Assembly (NCBI GenBank): GCA_028752905.1
Contig: JAQNBH010000003.1
Location: forward strand, 38,314,472-38,378,471
Length of the DNA stretch: 64,000 nt
Source of the DNA: Cladorhizidae sp. MBARI D1340-BT2
Taxonomy: Eukaryota > Porifera > Demospongiae > Poecilosclerida > Cladorhizidae
Direction: 5' to 3'
The first letter of the stretch is position 1, and each line of letters opens with the position of its first letter. Below, in pieces: positions 1-14,061 of the stretch. The translations under genes were made by a program, and so were the position numbers. The notes under the pieces are model-generated. The model was not told where the DNA came from. It made no database searches and saw only the letters and a list, made by a program, of their open reading frames with translations.

Positions 1-890
1 GGTTATATACCTGGCATAGTTATACACCTAGCATGGTTATACACCTAGCATGGTTATACACCTAGCATGGTTATATACCTAGCATGGTTATATACCTAGC
101 ATTAGCATGGTTATATACCTAGCATAGTTATACACCTAGCATGCTTATACAATTAGCATGGTTATATACCTAGCATGGTTATATACCTAGCATGGTTATA
201 TACCTAGCATGGTTATATACCTAGCATAGTTATACACCTAGCATGGTTATACAATTAGCATGGTTATACACCTAGCATGGTTATATACCTAGCATAGTTA
301 TATACCTAGCATGGTTATATACCTAGCATGGTTATACACCTAGCATGGTTATATACCTAGTATGGTTATATACCTAGCATGGTTATATACCTAGCATGGT
401 TATATATCTGGCATAGTTATACACCTAGCATGGTTATACAATTAGCATGGTTATACACCTAGCATGGTTATATACCTAGCATGATTATATACCTAGCATA
501 GTTATACACCTAGCATGGTTATACAATTAGCATGGTTATACACCTAGCATGGTTATATACGTAGCATGGTTATATACCTAGCATAGTTATACACCTAGCA
601 TGGTTATACACCTAGCATGGTTATACACCTAGCATGGTTATATACCTAGCATGGTTATATACCTAGCATGGTTATATACCTAGCATGGTTATATACCTAG
701 CATGGTTATATACCTAGCATAGTTATACACCTAGCATGGTTATACAATTAGCATGGTTATACACCTAGCATGGTTATATACCTAGCATGGTTATATACCT
801 AGCATAGTTATACACCTAGCATGGTTATACACCTAGCATGGTTATACACCTAGCATGGTTATATACCTAGCATGGTTATATACCTAGCAT

Positions 891-896
891 TAGCAT
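891..896 (+). repeat. 6-bp monomer remnant TAGCAT
   Basis: A monomer is reduced to its last six bases, giving CAT-TAGCAT-GG. I found the same remnant at 16 places: 103, 891, 5728, 13496, 14352, 19189, 33753, 34575, 37377, 50145, 53060, 53797, 57078, 58397, 60534 and 63963. It is nearly always followed by a TATATACC monomer, an AGTTATACACC monomer and then GCTTATACAATTAG, so all copies probably descend from one 11-bp deletion carried along by block duplication. Confidence 0.9.
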
Positions 897-1164
897 GGTT
901 ATATACCTAGCATAGTTATACACCTAGCATGCTTATACAATTAGCATGGTTATATACCTAGCATGGTTATATACCTAGCATAGTTATACACTTAGCATGG
1001 TTATACACCTATCATGGTTATATACCTAGCATGGTTATATACCTAGCATGGTTATATACCTAGCATGGTTATATACCTAGCATGGTTATACACCTAGCAT
1101 GGTTATATAACTAGCATGGTTATATACCTAGCATGGTTATATACCTAGCATGGTTATATACCTA

Positions 1165-2320
1165 GAATGGTTATACACCTAGCATGGCTATACAATTAGC
1201 ATGGTTATACACCTAGCATGGTTATATACCTAGCATAGTTATACACCTAGCATGGTTATACACCTAGCATGGTTATATACCTAGCATGGTTATATACCTA
1301 GCATGGTTATATACCTAGCATGGTTATATACCTAGCATAGTTATACACCTAGCATGGTTATACACCTAGCATGGTTATATACCTAGCATGGTTATACACC
1401 TAGCATGGTTATATACCTAGCTTGGTTATACACCTAGCATGGTTATAATTATACCTAGCTTATATACCTAGCGTGGTTATACACCTAGCATGGTTATATA
1501 CCTAGCATGGTTATACACCTAGCATGCTTATACAATTAGCATGGTTATATACCTAGCATGGTTATATACCTAGCATAGTTATACACTTAGCATGGTTATA
1601 CACCTATCATGGTTATATACCTAGCATGGTTATATACCTAGCATGGTTATATAACTAGCATGGTTATATACCTAGCATAGTTATACACCTAGCATGGTTA
1701 TACAATTAGCATGGTTATACACCTAGCATGGTTATATACCTAGCATAGTTATACACCTAGCATGGTTATACACTGAGCATGGTTATATACCTAGCATGGT
1801 TATATACCTAGCATGGTTATATACCTAGAATGGTTATACATCTAGCATGGTTATATACCTAGTATGGTTATATACCTAGCATGGTTATATACCTAGCATG
1901 GTTATATATCTGGCATAGTTATACACCTAGCATGGTTATACAATTAGCATGGTTATACACCTAGCATGGTTATATACCTAGCATGGTTATATACCTAGCA
2001 TGGTTATATACCTAGCATGGTTATACACCTAGTATGGTTATATACCTAGCATGGTTATGTACCTAGCATGGTTATATACCTAGCATGGTTATATACCTAG
2101 CATATTTATACACCTTGCATGGTTATACAATTAACATGGTTATACACCTAACATGGTTATATACCTAGCATAGCTATACACCTAGCATGGTTATACACCT
2201 AGCATGGTTATATACCTAGCATGGTTATATACCTAGCATGGTTATATACCTAGCATGGTTATATACCTAGCATGGTTATATACCTAGCATGGTTATATAC
2301 CTAGCATGGTTATATACCTA
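1165..2320 (+). repeat. 1,156-bp basic higher-order unit
   Basis: The unit runs from one CTAGAATGG landmark to the next and is exactly 1,156 bp, equal to 68 monomers. It holds one AATT-insert monomer (+4 bp at 1441) and, directly after it, a monomer lacking ATGG (-4 bp), so the total returns to a multiple of 17. CACTGAG (1771), ATATCTGG and the ATTTATACACC monomer follow in fixed order. Equivalent units start at 2321, 6002, 7124 and at the matching places in block B. Confidence 0.85.
1441..1474 (+). repeat. AATT-insert monomer paired with ATGG-less monomer
   Basis: The monomer has AATT inserted after GGTTAT, creating the perfect 10-bp palindrome TATAATTATA. In this version the next monomer lacks ATGG, so the pair is exactly 34 bp. 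The same pair is at 2597, 6244, 7400, 14902, 16058, 19705, 20861, 35652, 38454, 42360, 46266 and 51630. In the other version the 21-bp monomer stands alone and is followed by AGCGTGG (3787, 3876, 4271, 5278, 5367 and their copies), usually as two inserts 89 bp apart. Confidence 0.9.
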
Positions 2321-3510
2321 GAATGGTTATACACCTAGCATGGCTATACAATTAGCATGGTTATACACCTAGCATGGTTATATACCTAGCATAGTTATAC
2401 ACCTAGCATGGTTATACACCTAGCATGGTTATATACCTAGCATGGTTATATACCTAGCATGGTTATATACCTAGCATGGTTATATACCTAGCATAGTTAT
2501 ACACCTAGCATGGTTATACACCTAGCATGGTTATATACCTAGCATGGTTATACACCTAGCATGGTTATATACCTAGCTTGGTTATACACCTAGCATGGTT
2601 ATAATTATACCTAGCTTATATACCTAGCGTGGTTATACACCTAGCATGGTTATATACCTAGCATGGTTATACACCTAGCATGCTTATACAATTAGCATGG
2701 TTATATACCTAGCATGGTTATATACCTAGCATAGTTATACACTTAGCATGGTTATACACCTATCATGGTTATATACCTAGCATGGTTATATACCTAGCAT
2801 GGTTATATAACTAGCATGGTTATATACCTAGCATAGTTATACACCTAGCATGGTTATACAATTAGCATGGTTATACACCTAGCATGGTTATATACCTAGC
2901 ATAGTTATACACCTAGCATGGTTATACACTGAGCATGGTTATATACCTAGCATGGTTATATACCTAGCATGGTTATATACCTAGCATGGTTATACACCTA
3001 GCATGGTTATATACCTAGTATGGTTATATACCTAGCATGGTTATATACCTAGCATGGTTATATATCTGGCATAGTTATACACCTAGCATGGTTATACAAT
3101 TAGCATGGTTATACACCTAGCATGGTTATATACCTAGCATGGTTATATACCTAGCATGGTTATATACCTAGCATGGTTATACACCTAGCATGGTTATATA
3201 CCTAGCATGGTTATGTACCTAGCATGGTTATATACCTAGCATGGTTATATACCTAGCATATTTATACACCTTGCATGGTTATACAATTAACATGGTTATA
3301 CACCTAACATGGTTATATACCTAGCATAGCTATACACCTAGCATGGTTATACACCTAGCATGGTTATATACCTAGCATGGTTATATACCTAGCATGGTTA
3401 TATACCTAGCATGGTTATATACCTAGCATGGTTATACACCTAGCATGGTTATATACCTTGCATGGTTATATACCTAGCATGGTTATATACCTAGCATGGT
3501 TATATACCTA
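2321..3510 (+). repeat. 1,190-bp basic higher-order unit
   Basis: This unit has the same landmark order as the preceding one but is 70 monomers long. It carries CACTGAG at 2927, 1,156 bp after the one at 1771. Its right-hand part has an extra TATACACC and ACCTTGC monomer near 3437-3470 that the previous unit lacks, which accounts for the 34-bp difference. Confidence 0.85.
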
Positions 3511-6001
3511 GAATGGTTATACACCTAGCATGGCTATACAATTAGCATGGTTATACACCTAGCATGGTTATATACCTAGCATAGTTATACACCTAGCATG
3601 GTTATACACCTAGCATGGTTATATACCTAGCATGGTTATATACCTAGCATGGTTATATACCTAGCATGGTTATATACCTAGCATAGTTATACACCTAGCA
3701 TGGTTATACACCTAGCATGGTTATATACCTAGCATGATTATACATCTAGCATGGTTATATACCTAGCTTGGTTATACACCTAGCATGGTTATAATTATAC
3801 CTAGCATGGTTATATACCTAGCGTGGTTATACACCTAGCATGGTTATATACCTAGCTTGGTTATACACCTAGCATGGTTATAATTATACCTAGCATGGTT
3901 ATATACCTAGCGTGGTTATACACCTAGCATGGTTATATACCTAGCATGGTTATACACCTAGCATGGTTATACACCTAGCATGGTTATATACCTAGCATGG
4001 TTATATACCTAGCATGGTTATACAATTAGCATGGTTATACACCTAGCATGGTTATATACCTAGCATAGTTATACACCTAGCATGGTTATACACCTAGCAT
4101 GGTTATATACCTAGCATGGTTATATACTTAGCATGGTTATATACCTAGCATGGTTATATACCTAGCATGGTTATATACCTAGCATGGTTATACACCTAGC
4201 ATGGTTATATACCTAGCATGTTTATATACCTAGCATGGTCATATACCTAGCTTGGTTATACACCTAGCATGGTTATAATTATACCTAGCATGGTTATATA
4301 CCTAGCGTGGTTATACACATAGCATGGTTATATACCTAGCATGGTTATACACCTAGTATGGTTAAGCAATTAGCATGGTTATACAGCTAGCATGGTTATA
4401 TACATAGCATAGTTATACACCTAGTATGGTTATACACCTAGCATGGTTATATACCTAGCATGGTAATATAACTAGCATGGTTATATACCTAGCATGATTA
4501 TATACCTAGCATAGTTATACACCTAGCATGGTTATACAATTAGCATGGTTATACACCTAGCATGGTTATATACCTAGCATGGTTATATACCTAGCATAGT
4601 TATACACCTAGCATGGTTATACACCTAGCATGGTTATACACCTAGCATGGTTATATACCTAGCATGGTTATATACCTAGCATGGTTATATACCTAGCATG
4701 GTTATATACCTAGCATGGTTATATACCTAGCATAGTTATACACCTAGCATGGTTATACAATTAGCATGGTTATACACCTAGCATGGTTATACACCTAGCA
4801 TGGTTATACACCTAGCATGGTTATATACCTAGCATGGTTATATACCTAGCATTGTTATACACCTAGCATGCTTATACAATTAGCATTGTTATACACCTAG
4901 CCTGGTTATATACCTAGCATAGTTATACACTTAGCATGGTTATACACCTATCATGGTTATATACCTAGCATGGTTATATACCTAGCATGGTTATATACCT
5001 AGCATGGTTATATACCTAGCATGGTTATATACCTAGCATAGTTATACACCTAGCATGCTTATACAATTAACATTGTTATACACCTAGCATGGTTATATAC
5101 CTAGCATAGTTATACACTTAGCATGGTTATACACCTATCATGGTTATATACCTAGCATGGTTATATACCTAGCATGGTTATATACCTAGCATGGTTATAT
5201 ACCTAGCATGGTTATATACCTAGCATGATTATACACCTAGCATGGTTATATACCTAGCTTGGTTATACACCTAGCATGGTTATAATTATACCTAGCATGG
5301 TTATATACCTAGCGTGGTTATACACCTAGCATGGTTATATACCTAGCTTGGTTATACACCTAGCATGGTTATAATTATACCTAGCATGGTTTTATACCTA
5401 GCGTGGTTATACACCTAGCATGGTTATATACCTAGCATGGTTATACACCTAGCATGGTTATACACCTAGCATGGTTATATACCTAGCATGGTTATATACC
5501 TAGCATGGTTATATACCTAGCATGGTTATATACCTAGCATGGTTATATACCTAGCATAGTTATACACCTAGCATGGTTATACAATTAGCATGGTTATACA
5601 CCTAGCATGGTTATATACCTAGCATGGTTATATACCTAGCATAGTTATACACCTAGCATGGTTATACACCTAGCATGGTTATACACCTAGCATGGTTATA
5701 TACCTAGCATGGTTATATACCTAGCATTAGCATGGTTATATACCTAGCATAGTTATACACCTAGCATGCTTATACAATTAGCATGGTTATATACCTAGCA
5801 TGGTTATATACCTAGCATAGTTATACACTTAGCATGGTTATACACCTATCATGGTTATATACCTAGCATGGTTATATACCTAGCATGGTTATATACCTAG
5901 CATGGTTATATACCTAGCATGGTTATACACCTAGCATGGTTATATACCTAGCATGGTTATATACCTAGCATGGTTATATACCTAGCATGGTTATATACCT
6001 A

Positions 6002-7123
6002 GAATGGTTATACACCTAGCATGGCTATACAATTAGCATGGTTATACACCTAGCATGGTTATATACCTAGCATAGTTATACACCTAGCATGGTTATACAC
6101 CTAGCATGGTTATATACCTAGCATGGTTATATACCTAGCATGGTTATATACCTAGCATGGTTATATACCTAGCATAGTTATACACCTAGCATGGTTATAC
6201 ACCTAGCATGGTTATATACCTAGCTTGGTTATACACCTAGCATGGTTATAATTATACCTAGCTTATATACCTAGCGTGGTTATACACCTAGCATGGTTAT
6301 ATACCTAGCATGGTTATACACCTAGCATGCTTATACAATTAGCATGGTTATATACCTAGCATGGTTATATACCTAGCATAGTTATACACTTAGCATGGTT
6401 ATACACCTATCATGGTTATATACCTAGCATGGTTATATACCTAGCATGGTTATATAACTAGCATGGTTATATACCTAGCATAGTTATACACCTAGCATGG
6501 TTATACAATTAGCATGGTTATACACCTAGCATGGTTATATACCTAGCATAGTTATACACCTAGCATGGTTATACACTGAGCATGGTTATATACCTAGCAT
6601 GGTTATATACCTAGCATGGTTATATACCTAGAATGGTTATACATCTAGCATGGTTATATACCTAGTATGGTTATATACCTAGCATGGTTATATACCTAGC
6701 ATGGTTATATATCTGGCATAGTTATACACCTAGCATGGTTATACAATTAGCATGGTTATACACCTAGCATGGTTATATACCTAGCATGGTTATATACCAA
6801 GCATGGTTATATACCTAGCATGGTTATACACCTAGTATGGTTATATACCTAGCATGGTTATGTACCTAGCATGGTTATATACCTAGCATGGTTATATACC
6901 TAGCATATTTATACACCTTGCATGGTTATACAATTAACATGGTTATACACCTAACATGGTTATATACCTAGCATAGCTATACACCTAGCATGGTTATACA
7001 CCTAGCATGGTTATATACCTAGCATGGTTATATACCTAGCATGGTTATATACCTAGCATGGTTATATACCTAGCATGGTTATATACCTAGCATGGTTATA
7101 TACCTAGCATGGTTATATACCTA
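6002..7123 (+). repeat. 1,122-bp basic higher-order unit
   Basis: This is the A2 counterpart of 1165-2320, bounded by CTAGAATGG landmarks, and is 66 monomers long because the two monomers before the AATT insert at 6244 are missing. The block B counterpart is 19463-20584. Confidence 0.83.
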
Positions 7124-8313
7124 GAATGGTTATACACCTAGCATGGCTATACAATTAGCATGGTTATACACCTAGCATGGTTATATACCTAGCATAGTTA
7201 TACACCTAGCATGGTTATACACCTAGCATGGTTATATACCTAGCATGGTTATATACCTAGCATGGTTATATACCTAGCATGGTTATATACCTAGCATAGT
7301 TATACACCTAGCATGGTTATACACCTAGCATGGTTATATACCTAGCATGGTTATACACCTAGCATGGTTATATACCTAGCTTGGTTATACACCTAGCATG
7401 GTTATAATTATACCTAGCTTATATACCTAGCGTGGTTATACACCTAGCATGGTTATATACCTAGCATGGTTATACACCTAGCATGCTTATACAATTAGCA
7501 TGGTTATATACCTAGCATGGTTATATACCTAGCATAGTTATACACTTAGCATGGTTATACACCTATCATGGTTATATACCTAGCATGGTTATATACCTAG
7601 CATGGTTATATAACTAGCATGGTTATATACCTAGCATAGTTATACACCTAGCATGGTTATACAATTAGCATGGTTATACACCTAGCATGGTTATATACCT
7701 AGCATAGTTATACACCTAGCATGGTTATACACTGAGCATGGTTATATACCTAGCATGGTTATATACCTAGCATGGTTATATACCTAGCATGGTTATACAC
7801 CTAGCATGGTTATATACCTAGTATGGTTATATACCTAGCATGGTTATATACCTAGCATGGTTATATATCTGGCATAGTTATACACCTAGCATGGTTATAC
7901 AATTAGCATGGTTATACACCTAGCATGGTTATATACCTAGCATGGTTATATACCTAGCATGGTTATATACCTAGCATGGTTATACACCTAGCATGGTTAT
8001 ATACCTAGCATGGTTATGTACCTAGCATGGTTATATACCTAGCATGGTTATATACCTAGCATATTTATACACCTTGCATGGTTATACAATTAACATGGTT
8101 ATACACCTAACATGGTTATATACCTAGCATAGCTATACACCTAGCATGGTTATACACCTAGCATGGTTATATACCTAGCATGGTTATATACCTAGCATGG
8201 TTATATACCTAGCATGGTTATATACCTAGCATGGTTATACACCTAGCATGGTTATATACCTTGCATGGTTATATACCTAGCATGGTTATATACCTAGCAT
8301 GGTTATATACCTA
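7124..8313 (+). repeat. 1,190-bp basic higher-order unit
   Basis: This is the A2 counterpart of 2321-3510 at an offset of 4,803 bp, with its AATT insert at 7400 followed by the ATGG-less monomer. The block B counterpart is 20585-21774. Confidence 0.83.
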
Positions 8314-10311
8314 GAATGGTTATACACCTAGCATGGCTATACAATTAGCATGGTTATACACCTAGCATGGTTATATACCTAGCATAGTTATACACCTAGC
8401 ATGGTTATACACCTAGCATGGTTATATACCTTGCATGGTTATATACCTAGCATGGTTATATACCTAGCATGGTTATATACCTAGCATAGTTATACACCTA
8501 GCATGGTTATACACCTAGCATGGTTATATACCTAGCATGATTATACATCTAGCATGGTTATATACCTAGCTTGGTTATACACCTAGCATGGTTATAATTA
8601 TACCTAGCATGGTTATATACCTAGCGTGGTTATACACCTAGCATGGTTATATACCTAGCTTGGTTATACACCTAGCATGGTTATAATTATACCTAGCATG
8701 GTTATATACCTAGCGTGGTTATACACCTAGCATGGTTATATACCTAGCATGGTTATACACCTAGCATGGTTATACACCTAGCATGGTTATATACCTAGCA
8801 TGGTTATATACCTAGCATGGTTATACAATTAGCATGGTTATACACCTAGCATGGTTATATACCTAGCATAGTTATACACCTAGCATGGTTATACACCTAG
8901 CATGGTTATATACCTAGCATGGTTATATACTTAGCATGGTTATATACCTAGCATGGTTATATACCTAGCATGGTTATATACCTAGCATGGTTATACACCT
9001 AGCATGGTTATATACCTAGCATGTTTATATACCTAGCATGGTCATATACCTAGCTTGGTTATACACCTAGCATGGTTATAATTATACCTAGCATGGTTAT
9101 ATACCTAGCGTGGTTATACACATAGCATGGTTATATACCTAGCATGGTTATACACCTAGTATGGTTAAGCAATTAGCATGGTTATACAGCTAGCATGGTT
9201 ATATACATAGCATAGTTATACACCTAGTATGGTTATACACCTAGCATGGTTATATACCTAGCATGGTAATATAACTAGCATGGTTATATACCTAGCATGA
9301 TTATATACCTAGCATAGTTATACACCTAGCATGGTTATACAATTAGCATGGTTATACATCTAGCATGGTTATATACCTAGCATGGTTATATACCTAGCAT
9401 AGTTATACACCTAGCATGGTTATACACCTAGCATGGTTATACACCTAGCATGGTTATATACCTAGCATGGTTATATACCTAGCATGGTTATATACCTAGC
9501 ATGGTTATATACCTAGCATGGTTATATACCTAGCATAGTTATACACCTAGCATGGTTATACAATTAGCATGGTTATACACCTAGCATGGTTATACACCTA
9601 GCATGGTTATACACCTAGCATGGTTATATACCTAGCATGGTTATATACCTAGCATTGTTATACACCTAGCATGCTTATACAATTAGCATTGTTATACACC
9701 TAGCCTGGTTATATACCTAGCATAGTTATACACTTAGCATGGTTATACACCTATCATGGTTATATACCTAGCATGGTTATATACCTAGCATGGTTATATA
9801 CCTAGCATGGTTATATACCTAGCATGGTTATATACCTAGCATAGTTATACACCTAGCATGCTTATACAATTAACATTGTTATACACCTAGCATGGTTATA
9901 TACCTAGCATAGTTATACACTTAGCATGGTTATACACCTATCATGGTTATATACCTAGCATGGTTATATACCTAGCATGGTTATATACCTAGCATGGTTA
10001 TATACCTAGCATGGTTATATACCTAGCATGATTATACACCTAGCATGGTTATATACCTAGCTTGGTTATACACCTAGCATGGTTATAATTATACCTAGCA
10101 TGGTTATATACCTAGCGTGGTTATACACCTAGCATGGTTATATACCTAGCTTGGTTATACACCTAGCATGGTTATAATTATACCTAGCATGGTTATATAC
10201 CTAGCGTGGTTATACACCTAGCATGGTTATATACCTAGCATGGTTATACACCTAGCATGGTTATACACCTAGCATGGTTATATACCTAGCATGGTTATAT
10301 ACCTAGCATGG

Positions 10312-13126
10312 TTATACAATTAGCATAGTTATACACCTAGCATGGTTATATACCTAGCATAGTTATACACCTAGCATGGTTATACACCTAGCATGGTTAT
10401 ATACCTAGCATGGTTATATACTTAGCATGGTTATATACCTAGCATGGTTATATACCTAGCATGGTTATATACCTAGCATGGTTATACACCTAGCATGGTT
10501 ATATACCTAGCATGTTTATATACCTAGCATGGTCATATACCAAGCTTGGTTATACACCTAGCATGGTTATAATTATACCTAGCATGGTTATATACCTAGC
10601 GTGGTTATACACATAGCATGGTTATATACCTAGCATGGTTATACACCTAGCATGGTTAAGCAATTAGCATGGTTATGCAGCTAGCATGGTTATATACATA
10701 GCATAGTTATACACCTAGTATGGTTATACACCTAGCATGGTTATATACCTAGCATGGTTATATAACTAGCATGGTTATATACCTAGCATGATTATATACC
10801 TAGCATAGTTATACACCTAGCATGGTTATACAATTAGCATGGTTATACACCTAGCATGGTTATATACCTAGCATGGTTATATACCTAGCATAGTTATACA
10901 CCTAGCATGGTTATACACCTAGCATGGTTATACACCTAGCATGGTTATATACCTAGCATGGTTATATACCTAGCATGGTTATATACCTAGCATGGTTATA
11001 TACCTAGAATAGTTATACACCTAGCATGGTTATACAATTAGCATGGTTATACACCTAGCATGGTTATATACCTAGCATGGTTATATACCTAGCATAGTTA
11101 TACACCTAGCATGGTTATACAATTAGCATGGTTATACACCTAGCATGGTTATATACCTAGCATGGTTATATACCTAGCATAGTTATACACCTAGCATGGT
11201 TATACACCTAGCATGGTTATACACCTAGCATGATTATATACCTAGCATGATTATACATCTAGCATGGTTATATACCTAGCTTGGTTATACACCTAGCATG
11301 GTTATAATTATACCTAGCATGGTTATATACCTAGCGTGGTTATACACCTAGCATGGTTATATACCTAGCTTGGTTATACACCTAGCATGGTTATAATTAT
11401 ACCTAGCATGGTTATATACCTAGCGTGGTTATACACCTAGCATGGTTATATACCTAGCATGGTTATACACCTAGCATGGTTATACACCTAGCATGGTTAT
11501 ATACCTAGCATGGTTATATACCTAGCATGGTTATACAATTAGCATGGTTATACACCTAGCATGGTTATATACCTAGCATAGTTATACACCTAGCATGGTT
11601 ATACACCTAGCATGGTTATATACCTAGCATGGTTATATACTTAGCATGGTTATATACCTAGCATGGTTATATACCTAGCATGGTTATATACCTAGCATGG
11701 TTATACACCTAGCATGGTTATATACCTAGCATGTTTATATACCTAGCATGGTCATATACCTAGCTTGGTTATACACCTAGCATGGTTATAATTATACCTA
11801 GCATGGTTATATACCTAGCGTGGTTATACACATAGCATGGTTATATACCTAGCATGGTTATACACCTAGCATGGTTAAGCAATTAGCATGGTTATACAGC
11901 TAGCATGGTTATATACATAGCATAGTTATACACCTAGTATGGTTATACACCTAGCATGGTTATATACCTAGCATGGTAATATAACTAGCATGGTTATATA
12001 CCTAGCATGATTATATACCTAGCATAGTTATACACCTAGCATGGTTATACAATTAGCATGGTTATACACCTAGCATGGTTATATACCTAGCATGGTTATA
12101 TACCTAGCATAGTTATACACCTAGCATGGTTATACACCTAGCATGGTTATACACCTAGCATGGTTATATACCTAGCATGGTTATATACCTAGCATGGTTA
12201 TATACCTAGCATGGTTATATACCTAGCATGGTTATATACCTAGCATAGTTATACACCTAGCATGGTTATACAATTAGCATGGTTATACACCTAGCATGGT
12301 TATACACCTAGCATGGTTATACACCTAGCATGGTTATATACCTAGCATGGTTATATACCTAGCATTGTTATACACCTAGCATGCTTATACAATTAGCATT
12401 GTTATACACCTAGCCTGGTTATATACCTAGCATAGTTATACACTTAGCATGGTTATACACCTATCATGGTTATATACCTAGCATGGTTATATACCTAGCA
12501 TGGTTATATACCTAGCATGGTTATATACCTAGCATGGTTATATACCTAGCATAGTTATACACCTAGCATGCTTATACAATTAACATTGTTATACACCTAG
12601 CATGGTTATATACCTAGCATAGTTATACACTTAGCATGGTTATACACCTATCATGGTTATATACCTAGCATGGTTATATACCTAGCATGGTTATATACCT
12701 AGCATGGTTATATACCTAGCATGGTTATATACCTAGCATGATTATACACCTAGCATGGTTATATACCTAGCTTGGTTATACACCTAGCATGGTTATAATT
12801 ATACCTAGCATGGTTATATACCTAGCGTGGTTATACACCTAGCATGGTTATATACCTCGCTTGGTTATACACCTAGCATGGTTATAATTATACCTAGCAT
12901 GGTTATATACCTAGCGTGGTTATACACCTAGCATGGTTATATACCTAGCATGGTTATACACCTAGCATGGTTATACACCTAGCATGGTTATATACCTAGC
13001 ATGGTTATATACCTAGCATGGTTATACAATTAGCATAGTTATACACCTAGCATGGTTATATACCTAGCATAGTTATACACCTAGCATGGTTATACACCTA
13101 GCATGGTTATATACCTAGCATGGTTA
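10312..13126 (+). repeat. tail of block A, 2.7-kb-type units
   Basis: This segment repeats earlier material at two offsets. GGTTAAGC at 10654 lies 1,491 bp after the one at 9163. The segment from about 11200 repeats 8500-10417 at an offset of 2,710 bp (AATT inserts 8590 and 11300; 10081 and 12791; ACAATTAGCATAG 10314 and 13024). It carries a CCTCGC variant at 12855 that serves as a lineage tag, and a GGTTATGCAGC variant near 10671 shared with its block B copy. It ends where homology between A and B ends. Confidence 0.8.
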
Positions 13127-14061
13127 TACACCTAGCATGGTTATACACCTAGCATGGTTATATACCTAGCATGGTTATATACCTAGCATGGTTATATACC
13201 TAGCATGGTTATATACCTAGCATGGTTATATACCTAGCATAGTTATACACCTAGCATGGTTATACAATTAGCATGGTTATACACCTAGCATGGTTATATA
13301 CCTAGCATGGTTATATACCTAGCATAGTTATACACCTAGCATGGTTATACAATTAGCATGGTTATACACCTAGCATGGTTATATACCTAGCATGGTTATA
13401 TACCTGGCATAGTTATACACCTAGCATGGTTATACACCTAGCATGGTTATACACCTAGCATGGTTATATACCTAGCATGGTTATATACCTAGCATTAGCA
13501 TGGTTATATACCTAGCATAGTTATACACCTAGCATGCTTATACAATTAGCATGGTTATATACCTAGCATGGTTATATACCTAGCATAGTTATACACTTAG
13601 CATGGTTATACACCTATCATGGTTATATACCTAGCATGGTTATATACCTAGCATGGTTATATACCTAGCATGGTTATATACCTAGCATAGTTATACACCT
13701 AGCATGGTTATACAATTAGCATGGTTATACACCTAGCATGGTTATATACCTAGCATAGTTATATACCTAGCATGGTTATATACCTAGCATGGTTATACAC
13801 CTAGCATGGTTATATACCTAGTATGGTTATATACCTAGCATGGTTATATACCTAGCATGGTTATATATCTGGCATAGTTATACACCTAGCATGGTTATAC
13901 AATTAGCATGGTTATACACCTAGCATGGTTATATACCTAGCATGATTATATACCTAGCATAGTTATACACCTAGCATGGTTATACAATTAGCATGGTTAT
14001 ACACCTAGCATGGTTATATACGTAGCATGGTTATATACCTAGCATAGTTATACACCTAGCA

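Larger units (their letters stand above)
601..5437 (+). repeat. 4.8-kb higher-order unit A1
   Basis: This is the first of two tandem 4.8-kb units inside block A. It is recognised by the order of landmarks: TAGCAT remnant (891), CTAGAATGG (1165, 2321, 3511), AATT-insert monomers (1441, 2597, 3787, 3876, 4271, 5278, 5367), GGTTAAGC (4360). The same order recurs 4,837 bp later at its left end and 4,803 bp later after position 1441. Internally it holds two complete 1.16-1.19-kb subunits and the start of a third. Upstream of 601 the monomers differ from those upstream of 5438, which sets the left limit. Confidence 0.87.
5438..10311 (+). repeat. 4.8-kb higher-order unit A2
   Basis: This is the second tandem 4.8-kb unit of block A, with the landmarks of A1 at +4,837 and then +4,803 bp (AATT inserts at 6244, 7400, 8590, 9074, 10081; GGTTAAGC at 9163). 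Two monomers (34 bp) present in A1 before its first AATT insert are missing here at about 6220. It carries variants that A1 lacks, including ACCAAGC near 6798 and ACCTTGCATGG near 8429. Homology with A1 stops at about 10312, where ACAATTAGCATAGTT replaces the TATATACC run of A1. Confidence 0.87.
1..13126 (+). repeat. 13.46-kb higher-order block, copy A
   Basis: This is the first copy of the largest repeat unit in the window. Landmarks recur at a constant offset of 13,461 bp: the ATATCTGG variant (405 and 13866), ACGTAG (560 and 14021), the TAGCAT remnant (891 and 14352; 5728 and 19189), GGTTAAGC (4360 and 17821; 9163 and 22624; 10654 and 24115). Rare private variants are also shared, for example GGTTTTATACC near 5387 and 18848, ACCAAGC near 6798 and 20259, and ACATCTAG near 9357 and 22818. 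Homology with copy B ends at about 13127, where the following monomers differ. The left limit lies at or before the window edge. Near position 120-190 it lacks four monomers (68 bp) that copy B has. Confidence 0.9.

Noticed and set aside
3787..3900. TATAATTATA palindromes as operators or terminator stems.
   Set aside because: The palindrome is a by-product of the AATT insertion in a satellite monomer; there is no transcription unit nearby, and a 10-bp AT-only palindrome has no loop or T-tract following.
4301..4330. TTATACACA, identical to a bacterial DnaA-box form, in the ACACATAGC variant (here and in its copies, for example 9114, 10606, 11825 and 17772), suggesting an iteron origin.
   Set aside because: It is one base from the common TTATACACC of the satellite, recurs only as a point variant in a 64-kb array, and there is no replication gene or AT-rich unwinding region beside it.
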